Below are positions 37,446 to 47,445 of a DNA stretch of 64,000 bases, piece after piece. How positions within the stretch are numbered: the first letter of the stretch is position 1; every line of letters begins with the position of its first letter. Under the pieces are notes generated by a model. It did no database searches and was not told the DNA's origin. It saw only the letters and a program-made list of their open reading frames with translations. The position numbers and the translations under genes are program-made. Source of the DNA: Margaritifera margaritifera (Eukaryota > Mollusca > Bivalvia > Unionida > Margaritiferidae); contig JAQPZY010000807.1 in the NCBI GenBank assembly GCA_029931535.1, positions 124,001 through 188,000 of the forward strand. The letters are read 5' to 3'.

Positions 37446-38938
37446 GTGATTACCACCACAGCCAAACAAATATTGTCCAAGGTCCAAGCGCAGACAAGAA
37501 ATTATGAACAAATTAGATATGCAATTGGCGCCAACATCACTGTCCAACTTGTCAAATTTTATAGCAGGATCTGGTCTATAGATAATTTATGTGCAATGAG
37601 AATGTATATTGACGAATTAACAGCCGAATACGAATATGTCGAATACTTGGACAAGAACTCACATCGGATGAATAAACCTGACACAAGAATTATTGACACG
37701 CGAAATGAAGACGTTTGCTTGTTGCCTCTTAAAGCTTTTCTTGAAGTCAAAGCTCATTTACAAACCACTGCTGCCCTACCTGCCAATTGTCCAGCAACTA
37801 CAAACGTGGCACTTGTCAAAAATGGTTGGAGACTGTTTCAGACAGCGTGATATCAACTTAAAAATCAGACAATTGAGGACATCAGCAACTATCTGCCTGC
37901 TGCCAGCACCATCCTGAATTTGATTTCGATGAGTGATGACCTCAGAAGAAGTTCAGCAACAAATATGTTCTAGTATAAGGATACAAGCAGAAGTCAGCGT
38001 AAAGTACAAGCAAGGTATTGACTTGATTGCTGGTGCAGTTGCTGCTAATGATGCTGCTGCTATCAGAGCGGCCATTCGCGGCGTCTTCGTTCACCCAGAA
38101 AACGGAAATTATATCTTGGCTTTGCAGCGAGGCGAACTCTCACAGACGGCCGCAATGAGGCCTGTGTGATGTTGCCACTAAGTTCCATTTTTGGTTTTTG
38201 CCGCGACATTGCCACAGTTTTTTTGTTGTTGTTTTTTTTGAAGGCTTTAAGCACACTCTGGTCTTGGAAAGATCTGATCCTAATACTTACATGCATAGTC
38301 CAGCTGGCGTTGATGACGGACAATTTACAAAACTATTGCTGTGGATGCCAAAGATAACTCCTTCTATCTATCATGCGCTAGAATTGGATAATCGTTTGTC
38401 CAGGTTTTTGCAAGAAACTTTTTTTGAGCAGATGCGCGTCTATAAAAGTGTTACACATTTACAAACGCAATTATAAACCAATACACATATTTATATTTTT
38501 TCAAACCATAGTACGAGATGCAGACCAAGAGACAAGCAGTTAGGTACGTGACAGCTTGTGATTGACTCTCATTGCTGTCAGAGTTAATAGCAAACGATAT
38601 CCCGAGCGGGAGCTGGAATGTAATTTTGCACCACTTAGTAAAGATTATTCACGACCGTATCTTATGCTTCAGGAAGGTAAGCAAAAATATCAGGATGTTG
38701 ATACAGGAACAGACATATCTCTAGATGAATTTGCAAGGCTGTATACTATTTATCGCTCTGACGTTTCTAAGCGTTTGGAAGGTACAAAAGCTTCCATGGC
38801 AGATATTGAAGTCAAGTGGACTCTTCAATCTATAGCACCAGCAGTAGCCGTAAACTACTATGTATATGCAGTAATTACCGCTGACAGACTTCTGACACTT
38901 GATGCTCTTAGTGGCAAGATGTCAGCTATAGTTTAGAA
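37446..38938 (+). pseudogene. Double-jelly-roll major capsid protein (hexon-like), frameshifted
   Basis: Pieces in order: an N-terminal part (37446-37850), short pieces in other frames to 38169, the diagnostic PLSSIFGFC at 38175-38201, then after a frame change at T-runs (38218-38224 and 38232-38239) FKHTLVLERSD and KLLLWMPKITPS (to 38476), and finally a C-terminal jelly roll (38562-38936) with IAVRVNSKRYPE and VNYYVYAVITADRLL before the stop. The length, about 450 codons from roughly 37590, and the motif order match the hexon-like major capsid protein of the Polinton/adintovirus group. The exact start is unclear because the frame is open upstream. At least four frame changes destroy it. Confidence 0.75.
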
Positions 38939-38986
38939 GAAACAAAATTGTCCAAATATATAATATAACTGAGCTACACTTCAGTA

Positions 38987-39330
38987 ATGCCATCACAACA
39001 GCAATGTATTGCAGCAGCGCATCAGAATCGTGCGGGGGTGTGCACCACACCTGGAAAAAAAGTGTTGCAGGAAAGACAACATATTCTTGCTCTTACAAAA
39101 CATCATTATCTCAAATTTAGCATAGCAACACTTTATGGCAAAGGCTTAACCTTAAAGTTACCTGCCAAACAAATATACTACCACTTCTTGTTGCATTGGC
39201 GCCACGAATATTACCAATACTTGGTACGTTAGGAATAGCAGCAGCCTCTGGAGCAATAGTTGGCGCTACGGAAAAGGCAACAAGCGGCAGAGAACTTAGA
39301 CGCAGAAAAAATAAAAATATGTTGGCTTAA
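38987..39330 (+). pseudogene. Small basic/hydrophobic capsid peptide (pX-like), copy 1
   Basis: Starts at ATG 38987, contains GKGLTLKLPAKQIYY, then shifts frame near 39178 into a hydrophobic segment (PLLVALAPRILPILGTLG, then an AAASGAIVGA stretch) and a basic end (GRELRRRKNKN). A short amphipathic head, an Ala/Gly/Leu hydrophobic centre and a basic tail are typical of the adenovirus pX/pVI-like capsid peptides in adintoviruses. Role inferred from this layout and the position after the major capsid gene. Confidence 0.5.
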
Positions 39331-39394
39331 CTTTGCTGACACTTGCTGACATTTAATTTCTAGAAAGATTTTTGTCGCAGCATCTTACATAGAA

Positions 39395-39805
39395 ATGTCG
39401 TATCAGGAAGTTAGTCTATCTCTCTCTGAAACTCAACGTAAGAAAATTGCGATGACTGTTTCCAGAGAGTTCCCATTGTCAATAAGATCGTCAGCAAAAC
39501 AGCTATCTTCTGGCAGTGATAATCATGCTAGCAAAACGCCAACATGATATTGTGAAAAAAACAAAGGGCGGCAGGTAAAGGTATTGTGCTTGATTTGTCC
39601 GCAGCACAACTTAAAAGAACAAGGCGGTGTCTTACCACTTCTGTTAGCTGCTGGTAGTGCAGGTGCGCTATAGTCTGGACTTGGCAAGCTTTCTAGACGC
39701 GGCAGGAAAGGTAAGAATAAAGAAAGCGCTAGGATTACAGTACCCAGGAGCACAGCATCGCTAAACAATTTTGAAATTGGGAAATCGCTTAAGGATAAAA
39801 AGTAA
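39395..39805 (+). pseudogene. Small basic/hydrophobic capsid peptide (pX-like), copy 2
   Basis: Begins MSYQEVSLSLSETQRKKIA at 39395, stops at 39546, and continues in another frame with GGVLPLLLAAGSAGAL, an in-frame stop, and a basic tail (KLSRRGRKGKNK) ending at a TAA at 39803-39805. Same head-hydrophobic-basic design as the gene before it, so the element had two such peptides in tandem. Confidence 0.5.
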
Positions 39806-40185
39806 TTTCGAGGTGTATTTCATAAAGATAGAATGCCAAAGGGTACGTCATGGACATAGAGAATTATTTTGATGGCTCTGGAACACATTGGGTTGGTGTT
39901 ATAAACACGTCAGCTATTAGGAGCGTAGACTATTTTGACTCGTTTGGTCTGTCACCATCTGACGCTATCAACAAATATGTTTATGGCGCTAGTAAAGGTT
40001 GTATTTATAACTCAACACAAATTCATCATATGAATAGTTCAGCTTGTGGTCTGTAGTGTATTGATGTTTTTTTCAGATCGAGATCTCAATGAAAATATGC
40101 CTTCGATATCTTACTGGACTTTAACCAGCTGCCAGCTTTGGATAATGACAAGTTTGTTTTAAGCAAGCTTAATAAAATGAAATGA
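39806..40185 (+). pseudogene. Adenain-like cysteine protease, catalytic residues kept but interrupted
   Basis: An upstream piece (FRGVFHKDRMPKG, from 39806) shifts frame near 39850 into a frame with SGTHWVG (His 39886-39888), VDYFDSFG (Asp), a Gln in TQIHHMNSS and Cys in SACG (40045-40047). His-Asp-Gln-Cys in this order is the catalytic set of Ulp1/adenain-type maturation proteases. A TAG at 40054-40056 comes two codons after the Cys, and the C-terminal part continues in the same and then another frame to 40185. It would cleave capsid precursor proteins during maturation. Confidence 0.75.
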
Positions 40186-40314
40186 CAAGTTAGCTGAAAT
40201 TATATGATAGTTTTAAGTAAGCTTAATCAGCAGAAATAAGTATATTTTTTCAAGTGTGTTTTTTTGTATATGCCAGATATAATGACAGCTTCGTGATTCT
40301 TATCATGCAGAAAG

Positions 40315-40465
40315 AATACGGACAGTCTTAAAGAAATTTATAAAAATGAACGCTCTGTAGCGAAATCAATATGTGCTGAATTCAGCAAAAGAAAATCCAG
40401 ATTTTGTTAAGGCAATTTCTGGTGGTTCTGTTGATGCCCAGCTTATTGTTACACTTGACACATAA
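40315..40465 (+). pseudogene. Tiny ORF remnant between protease and PLA2-like gene
   Basis: Short coding-like pieces (NSAKENPDFVKAISGGS, then VDAQLIVTLDT and a stop) in broken frames. The composition is like the flanking viral genes. Unknown function. Confidence 0.25.
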
Positions 40466-40522
40466 TCTTGTTTTTACTCGTTATATATATGAATGCCTGC
40501 TTTTATATTTGTATTCAAGGCA

Positions 40523-41043
40523 ATGAAATTATTTTACGATGTTTTTAAGCGTCGTAAAATAGATGGAAGCGCTCTTGAATTTGAAAACTTCCTAGGCCAA
40601 AGGGAAGGTGGACTTTGCCATGACATAAATATACTGGTCCATGGATGCCAATGATCAACCGCTTCCTGGTCAAAAACATACAATTAGGAAGCTGCCACAG
40701 CAATACGGCATGACATTTGCTACAGAAATCATCCAGACGGAAAAAACAGCTGCGACATAATTATGCTTGATGAGTTAGCTGCGATAAAAATATCAGGAAT
40801 AAGAGAACGAATCGACAGATCTTTTGTCAGAGGCGCCGTCGGACTCAAATATAAACTTGGCGTAGGAAGCAAACCAGTGGCTAAAAGGCCAGCAAACTAG
40901 CGACTAAAGGTCGTCAAACAAAAGCCAGCAATCCAGCAATTAAAATAAAAGCCACCAATGCAGCGACTAAAAACAAAACATCTGTGACAGCATCATTAGA
41001 CAACAGACGCGAATACAAGAGGCGTTTATCAGCAAAACTCTGA
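40523..41043 (+). pseudogene. Phospholipase A2-like capsid protein with Lys-rich tail, frameshifted
   Basis: Starts MKLFYDVFKRRKIDGSALEF at 40523. YTGP at 40630-40641 corresponds to the calcium-loop motif, PLPGQ follows in another frame, then RHDICYRNHPDGKNSCD from 40707 contains the His-Asp catalytic pair and paired Cys of the PLA2 fold. MLDELAAI and GLKYKLGVG follow, then a Lys/Ala/Thr-rich tail to the stop at 41041-41043. Parvovirus and adintovirus capsids use such a domain to breach membranes during entry. Catalytic His-Asp is present but two frame changes and internal stops inactivate the gene. Confidence 0.7.
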
Positions 41044-41539
41044 GTGGACTGTGGCGGCGAATTTTACAATAGCACGTTTGAGAACTATCTTGAAGAAGAT
41101 ACAATTCATAAGTATTCCACGTTCAATGAAGGCAAACCAGTTGTCGTTGAAAGATTCAATCGTACGTTAAAGAATGCTATGTGAAAACACTGTACAAAAA
41201 ATAAAGCGATTAGTTATGAACATGCGCTGCAGTCACTAGTGGACAAGTACAACAATAACCAAACACTGGAGTATGGGAATGACGCCAACACAACCCAGCG
41301 ACAATGTAGACAGTGTGTCAAACAGGCAATTCTTTAGACAAAAGTTTAGCTTTGGCGACCGAGTCAGAACTTCTAGAATCAAAAACATGTTTAAAAAAGA
41401 TCATACAGCAGACTGGACCGAAGAAGTGTTTACCGTGACAGAAGTATTTAAAACAATTCCTGTAACGAACAAGATCACAGACCTTAATGGAGAACCTGTG
41501 TCAGAAGCCTTCTATGAGCAGGAGTTACAAAAAACATAG
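41044..41539 (+). pseudogene. C-terminal part of a retroviral-type (DDE) integrase
   Basis: Reads VDCGGEFYNSTFENYL (second catalytic Asp at 41047-41049), then VVVERFNRTLKNAM (Glu at 41149-41151) and a TGA, then a helical ALQSLVDKYNNN piece in the same region. After a frame change the C-terminal domain 41273-41539 follows (FGDRVRTSRIKN, DWTEEVFTVTEV, FYEQELQKT). This is the Maverick/Polinton and adintovirus integrase type. The zinc-binding N-terminus and the first catalytic Asp are missing, the space being occupied by the PLA2-like gene tail. Confidence 0.75.
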
Positions 41540-41621
41540 CAAAATGTTTTTAGAATATAGCGTGTCATCAAAACTCGCAGAAACAAGTCCTTTATGAAAT
41601 GGAGCAGATAGACTGATGATT

Positions 41622-42011
41622 TTAATTCTTGGAAACAAACCCCAAGTATTGAGAAATAATTCTGTCGTACTCTGATAAAAAAAATTTTTTTCTAGCAACA
41701 GGCTTGCACATGGCCGTTTTGTCGAGTAGACCTAAGAGCAGAAATATCTTTTGGAAGACATAATCAATATTAATAAATTTCTGTCTTTCTGGCAAGTTCA
41801 GCTTTATAAACCTCTCAAATGTCTCGTTTGATTGCGCTAGTTCATCGCTTGACAAATTAATTCGCACTAGCTTATTTCTGATATGATATTTTCTTCTGTA
41901 TCTTTGTGGCTTTATGTTGTTATGCAGATAAGCATTTTCAACATAGTTGTGATCGTTGTAGTCGCAAACTATGGCATATTTGTTGTCATCTGAATCGTAC
42001 ATTTGTATCAA
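41622..42011 (-). CDS. Unknown viral-relic protein, about 126 residues
   Basis: Intact minus-strand frame. The first true ATG is at 42002 (the frame stays open three codons upstream) and it stops at 41622. Composition is normal, with NDHNYVENAYLHNNIKPQRY, NKLVRINLSSDELAQ and KIFLLLGLLDKTAMC. It lies between integrase and polymerase but on the opposite strand. Adintovirus-like elements often carry small lineage-specific genes at this place. No family recognised. As an unbroken frame in a decayed element it deserves checking for expression. Confidence 0.45.
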   Translation of the reverse strand: MIQMYDSDDNKYAIVCDYNDHNYVENAYLHNNIKPQRYRRKYHIRNKLVRINLSSDELAQSNETFERFIKLNLPERQKFINIDYVFQKIFLLLGLLDKTAMCKPVARKKFFLSEYDRIISQYLGFVSKN

Positions 42012-42026
42012 ACAAAGTTATATATT

Positions 42027-42211
42027 ATGTCAAACACATTTGTTTATATAACAGACGTTTACAGGAGCATCCCGAATTGCTTTTTGATGCCATCAAATCT
42101 CTGTATGAAAATCCTGATTCATATATTAATTTTGAATCTCACTGTGATATCAGAAAATGCTGCTTTTGGAGCAGACAATCTGTTTTAAACGCGGGTTTTA
42201 TTACAGACTAG
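42027..42211 (+). pseudogene. Short unknown viral ORF, frameshifted
   Basis: MSNTFVYITDVYRSIP from 42027 shifts into EHPELLFDAIKSLYENPDSY and ends LNAGFITD at 42211. The pieces make sense only across one frame change. Its start faces the start of the minus-strand gene at 42002, so the two may once have shared a divergent promoter. Confidence 0.35.
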
Positions 42212-42351
42212 CACAGACAACTACCTATAAAACAATGTGCAATAAACATTAGCTATGACAGCGACTTGCTGATTCGTCATAGCGTATGATGCTTCAGCCG
42301 AAAAACTCTGTTCGAGATATTAAAAATTAACAATTAGAGATATAGTCTACC

Positions 42352-42353
<2 letters not shown>

Positions 42354-42419
<66 letters not shown>
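42354..42419. repeat. (AT)n microsatellite inside the viral relic
   Basis: TA run of about 66 bp between the small unknown gene and the DNA polymerase fragment. It probably arose after integration. Confidence 0.95.
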
Positions 42420-42420
<1 letters not shown>

Positions 42421-42486
42421 GAACACAAAGATCTTTTGCCGGCTAAGACAAAACGTTTGCTTTACATAATATCAGGTTAATGCCGC

Positions 42487-44330
42487 TTGATATTTTCAAA
42501 GGCCCTTGAATCTAACATAAAACAGATTTTGACCAAAAAGCTGCAGCTGCATCGCTTCATAAAGTTTTCATTTGGCATCAGGGTACTGTTTTCCCATCAA
42601 TCAGATGACACTGAAACTAAAGCGCATTTCATTTCAAAGCCGGTTCGAGCATTTAATCGCAACTTTGACGTTAAAAATGTTTTTAAAGCTCTTCAAAATA
42701 GCAATGATAACTTTCTACGGGAAGACTCCGGCTGGACTTTAGAAGTCGTCGCCGCATGCATCGTTAACACCGTCAAGTACAATCCGCTGCGAGGGGAATC
42801 ATATTTGGAATTGCCAGCTAAATGTAAGAGCAGTCAAGGTTATGTCAATGTACAAAATAAGGACAACAAGTATTTTATGTGGTCTGTACTATCTGCAATG
42901 TATCCTGCCGCAACAAATCCAAATCGAGTTAGCAATTATAAGCAGCATCAGGACATCCTAAATTTTACTGGCATCAAGTTCACAGTTCAGATTGCAGACA
43001 TACCAAAACTTGAGCGACAAAACAGTAGTTGTGTCAACTTATTTGGCATAGATGCTAGGTCAGCAATGTATCCTCTTCATATTTCATTATTTACCAGTGA
43101 TGTTGCTAACATTGATCAGCTTTGCATTCATAGCGAAACCAACGATGGTCTTTACTGCTGGATAAAAGTTTTTCTGCAATCATGCACGGCCAATACAGCA
43201 AGTTCAAAGGTAAGCTGTATTTTTGCAGAAAATGTCTTCATGGTTACACGACAGAAGCACTGCTTGCCGCTCTGGGACTAGATTGTGTCGACGTTGCAAA
43301 AACTATCATGCCAGACAAAAAGCAAATATACGATATCATTTTACAAGTTCCATAAAATGGGTCGGGTTCCTTTTGTAATGTACGCTAATTTTGAAGCGCT
43401 CTTGTTTCCCGTGGAGGGCGCAGATAACGATCCTGAAAAATATTTTACTAGAAAGAATCAGGAACATGTTTCATGCGGTACAAAGTGATGTGTGGTAACA
43501 ACGCTCTAAGTAAGCGTGTAAAACTATATCGTGGAGGAAACTGCGGTAAACATTTCATACAGATCCTGATCAATGAAATTAATTACATTCATGGAATAAG
43601 CTCAGCAAGAGTGAATTGAGTGGACAGGCCCAAGAAGACTTTTCTCAGGCTACATTATGTTGAATATGTAATCAGGGTCTTATGAACGACAATGGTGTCT
43701 CAGACAGAGTCCAAAATCATTGTCATTACACAGGGCATTATCGTAGCGCAGCTCATAATAAGTGCAATCTGAAATTAAGAAGGCCTGAATTTATCCTATT
43801 TGTATTTCATAATTTGAGACGTCATGATTCTCATCATATTGTAAAACATTTTGGCATTTTTGAGCCAAGGATAGCTTGCATTCCAAATAACATGGAAAGT
43901 ATCTGTCATTTTCTCTTGAAAACCTGTGCTTTATTGACAGCCTCCAATTTATGAACGAGTCGCTAGATGAACTTATTAAAAATACAAAACCGTTCAGATA
44001 TACCGAAGAAGAGTTTGACTGCGAACTTGATCTTGTAAAAAGCAAAGGAATCTATCCTTACAAGTACATTTCATCGTGGGATAAATTTAATGAAACCTCG
44101 CTGCCAGCAAAAGAAGATTTATACAGTCATCTGAGCGGCACTAATGTTTCTGATGCTGATTACGAACACGCCAAAGCTGTTTGGATACAATTTAACATGA
44201 AACATATGGGCGACTAGCATTATTTGTGCCTGAAGACGGACGTGTTGCTGCTTGCAGACGTATTCGAAAACTTCAGTTGAAGTTGAAGTAGCAGTTCTAA
44301 ATCCAAAATGTACAGTATATCTCTGAAGCA
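42487..44330 (+). pseudogene. Protein-primed DNA polymerase B, N-terminal half, truncated
   Basis: A 264-codon frame (42487-43281) contains the region before the exonuclease, including NKDNKYFMW and VNLFGIDARSAMYPLHIS. Next, frame 43285-43488 has VPFVMYANFEA, the Exo I motif with Asn (43387-43389) where catalytic Asp is expected. Frame 43682-43954 has NHCHYTGHYRSAAHNKCN and FHNLRRHDSHH (Exo II). Frame 43951 onward reads through to a TAG at 44215-44217 and continues in frame with LKTDVLLLADVFENF. Homology stops near 44330, so the whole polymerase palm and thumb are missing. The family replicates linear viral DNA from a protein primer. This copy cannot. Confidence 0.8.
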
Positions 44331-45189
44331 GAATACAACACAAAATGAACCAATCTCGTTTATGACCTCTCAGGGTGATCGTACTATCAAGAAGAATGAC
44401 GAACGCTCCGATTACATCTTATTTATAGTTTTCTTAATCTGCGTCTTACAAACAAACAAAACCCATTACTTATTCCGTCTCAAATCAACATCATACTATT
44501 GCGATCTTATTTGAACTTCTGGTCAACAAAATGAATCATTCTTGGACTGTGAAAACCAGGTCAGGTCAAGTTCAAAACTCATGCGCTAAATCACGTGACA
44601 TGACTAATGCTTCAAACAACAATATTGATTTTTCCCAGGACTAATGTACTGGGTCACATTGAAATTACCGTATATATGCACTCTGCAAAACGACACCTAT
44701 TAGACTATAATACAGAGGTCATAAACTAATAAAACTATACCATTATTTAAAATAAATGATACATAATTCCGTAACACATTACACAAAATATAATATTGCA
44801 CGTCAAGATATTTACATTATAAATTGGGCATAATCTGCGTAATTTGCAAGTTACAAAACTCGATTTGTAGAACAAAGGTTCACACGGCATGACAAAATTA
44901 ACTGCATACCACATAAATAATGTTAACTTCTATTGGTCAATTACACCCGCTAAGAATCTTTTACTGAGAAGACAGTGCAGGTACAGCTCATCGTCTGCAT
45001 ACATAACGGAAGTTGTGGGCTTAGTGGCAGGTTATCAATCAAGAAATCTGCACATAAAAGAGCGTCTGAGACTTTATACGTAAGGATTTACAACACAAAT
45101 ATAAGCTAGGAAGTCTTTATAAATATCGTCATCGCTTTGCCCTTTGTTTGGTACTGATATTAATCCCATTGTTGTGGCTCCATGTCAAA
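44331..45189. other. Right flank of the viral relic, no supported gene
   Basis: No polymerase motifs and no terminal inverted repeat were found here. The frame at 44889-45083 has no support. Confidence 0.4.
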
Positions 45190-45730
45190 ATAATAACTGG
45201 TGGGGATTGATATGCTTAATAGAGCTAATGATGATGATTGATACACTTGATACAGTGGTGGTTATTGGTATATTTCATATATCTAGTGGTAGTGATTGAT
45301 ATAATTGAAGAGCTAGTGGTGGCGATTGATATGCATGATAGACCTAGAGGTACTGATTGTTATATTTGATATAACTCGTGGTGGTGATTGATATACTTGA
45401 GAAAACTAGTGGTGGTGATTAATATGCCTGATAGAGCTAGTCTTGTGGCTGATATACTTATATATCTAGTGGTGGCGACTGGTATACTTCATATATCTAG
45501 TGATGGTGATTGATATACTTTATATATCTAGTAGTGGTGACTGATATACTTGATATATCTAGAGGTAGTGATTGATATACTTGATACATCTAGAGGTAGT
45601 GATTGATGTACTTGAGAGAGCTAGTATTGTGAGCTAGTGGTTGTGATTGAAATACTTGAGAGAGCTAGTGGTTGTGATTGAAATACTTGAGAGAGCTAGT
45701 GGTGGTGGTTGATATATTGGATAGAGCAAG
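45190..45730. repeat. Minisatellite, unit about 31-37 bp (CTAGTGGTGGTGATTGATAT)
   Basis: About 15 degenerate copies of CTAGTGGTGGTGATTGATAT followed by ACTTGATA(T/G)A. Units differ by GG/TG substitutions and small indels. Confidence 0.85.
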
Positions 45731-45789
45731 ATTTACAAGTATAAGGCATGCAATATTTATCCATTATCTTTTGAATGATTATGCCGTTC

Positions 45790-46085
45790 ACTTTTCTAAA
45801 GGATAATCTGTCTTTGTACAATACATAAATCGTGCCTTTGTCTGTTTCAACATGCTGAAGTCATTGCACATCTAGAAGATAATCTATCTTTTTACAATCC
45901 ATAAACCGTGGCTTTATCTGTTTCAACATGCTGAAGTCGTTATGCATCTGTGTCCAATCCATAAACACTGCCTTGGTATATTATAACATGCTGAAGTTGT
46001 TATATATCTAGAAGATACTCTGACTTTGTCAAATCCATAAACCGTGCCTTTATCTATTTCAACATGCTGAAGTCGTTTTACATCT
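45790..46085. repeat. Four-unit tandem repeat, about 65-90 bp
   Basis: Each unit has TCT.TCTTTGT(A)CAATCCATAAA, CGTGCCTTTATCTG and TTTCAACATGCTGAAGTCGT, followed by CATCTAGAAGATA. The third unit is shorter. Confidence 0.85.
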
Positions 46086-46679
46086 TTTAGTTACCTCACG
46101 ATACAAGATACAAGATGTAAGAAATTGTATTTAACGTTGGTAGTCTGGGTAACATAAAACACTAGTTCTGGACAAACAATTTTACCAGCTCGACATAGCA
46201 CAAATACTGCATATTTCATCGCACAGGTACACATATAGTACATATTTACAAGGAAACAATACACATGAGAAACATTACAATGCTTATAGTAATAACAGAT
46301 CAAAAGAAAAGACTACAGTATGTCACATGAAAATATACATTTTTAAAAAAATGTACGTACATATATGACACTTGACAGGAGGCACGTGTTTAAAACCTTA
46401 GAAAAGAAATATGGCAGTGTTGTTATTAAAAAGCTTGCCACAAAGGTCATATTTATTAATTAAGATATCAAGAAATAAGGGTGCTTAAAGTTACAATTAA
46501 AACTAAAAAATCTAAGTAAGTACTTAATTAAACTAAGCATTATGGAAACAGGATTTAAACACAAAAAACAAGTTGAAGTAGGCAATCTTAAAGCTGAAGT
46601 GCTACTGACTGCCAAAAATAATAACACAAAGCACATTTACACTGAGCCCCTCACCATGCTCGAATCAGCCAGCTCAATT
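46086..46679. other. No supported gene
   Basis: AT-rich unassigned sequence. It may include 3' tail sequence of the retrotransposon fragment to the right, which lies on the minus strand. Confidence 0.4.
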
Positions 46680-47445
46680 CTTTGAAATCAGGGTTTGTTC
46701 TAACTTTATTGGGAAAGCGATTCCAGACTCTGACAGCGTCAGATTTGGAACAAAAATCGCGTAGTAGCTTGTAGTTTTTACCCTTGGTATTGTTGCCAAA
46801 TTTTTGTGCGTGAACATATAGTTGCAGTTTTTTTTTAAGTGACTAGATTATGCATCCAATTAGGTTTTGTTTGGTAGTTATCTTTTATACTTCTGTTACC
46901 ATATATCTTACTAATATGTACAGAAGAAAGAGTTGCCTTTTGCAGCAGTAAGCCATATATGCTATTGACATTATCAAACGCCAATTTATGTGCCATATAC
47001 TGTATTTTTGTTTCCATTTTGTCGGAATTTTTTTAAAATTCAGAAATACCAAATAAGGAGGTAGTAGTTGAAGTTTGACATAATAAAGAGCATTTGAAGA
47101 GGATTAGCTTAGTATTAGTGGATAAAGAGGAGTTGTGACGTTGTAAGGTGTTTAAGTGTCTTACTTTCTTTTTGAGAGATCTTAGATGTGTGGTTGATAA
47201 AATTTAGTTGAGAGTCAATATCTACTACAAGGAGTTTGACAGCCCTCACCGGGTATGTCATGTTCTTCTGTTAGATACATTTTGCACATTTCTGCCAGGA
47301 ACAATGCCTTGGAATTTCTTGGGTTTGCTTGAATGCCATTGTCTGTAAAGCAGTCAGTAAGTATTTGGCTCTCATTTTGTAAAACAGGTATTAGATTATT
47401 TGGATCTTTATGGCTGTCAGATATGGTGTTATCACTATTTGTATC
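46680..47445 (-). mobile_element. Non-LTR retrotransposon, C-terminal reverse-transcriptase fragment
   Basis: On the minus strand the order is a piece with ILTDCFTDNGIQANPRNSKA, a VDID-like segment followed by frame changes, METKIQYMAHKLAFDN, LLLQKATLSSVHISKIYGNR and AVRVWNRFPNKVRTNPDF. This is the usual end of the second ORF in CR1/Jockey-type LINEs (thumb region and C-terminal segment). The catalytic YxDD region lies upstream of the fragment and is absent, and several stops are present. It is a 5'-truncated dead copy. Confidence 0.65.

Larger units (their letters stand above)
31260..44330. mobile_element. Decayed Maverick/Polinton or adintovirus-type integrated element
   Basis: About 13 kb carries, in order, remnants of a fibre-like gene (minus) and of packaging ATPase, penton-like, double-jelly-roll major capsid, hydrophobic capsid-peptide, adenain-like protease, phospholipase A2-like, retroviral-type integrase and protein-primed DNA polymerase B genes (plus). 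This combination is diagnostic of the Maverick/Polinton-adintovirus group. Integrase N-terminus, polymerase palm/thumb and terminal inverted repeats are not visible, so both ends are probably lost. GC content is higher than in the flanks. Nearly all genes contain several frameshifts and stops. The most intact stretches (protease and ATPase cores, capsid C-terminus) keep clear motifs. Confidence 0.85.

Noticed and set aside
39523..39768. Minus-strand 81-codon frame opposite the second pX-like gene
   Set aside because: The plus-strand pieces have the expected head-hydrophobic-basic order and gene context; the minus frame has no such support.
45190..46085. CRISPR-like array of regular repeats
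   Set aside because: Adjacent units are degenerate and contiguous without unique spacers, and the setting is eukaryotic.
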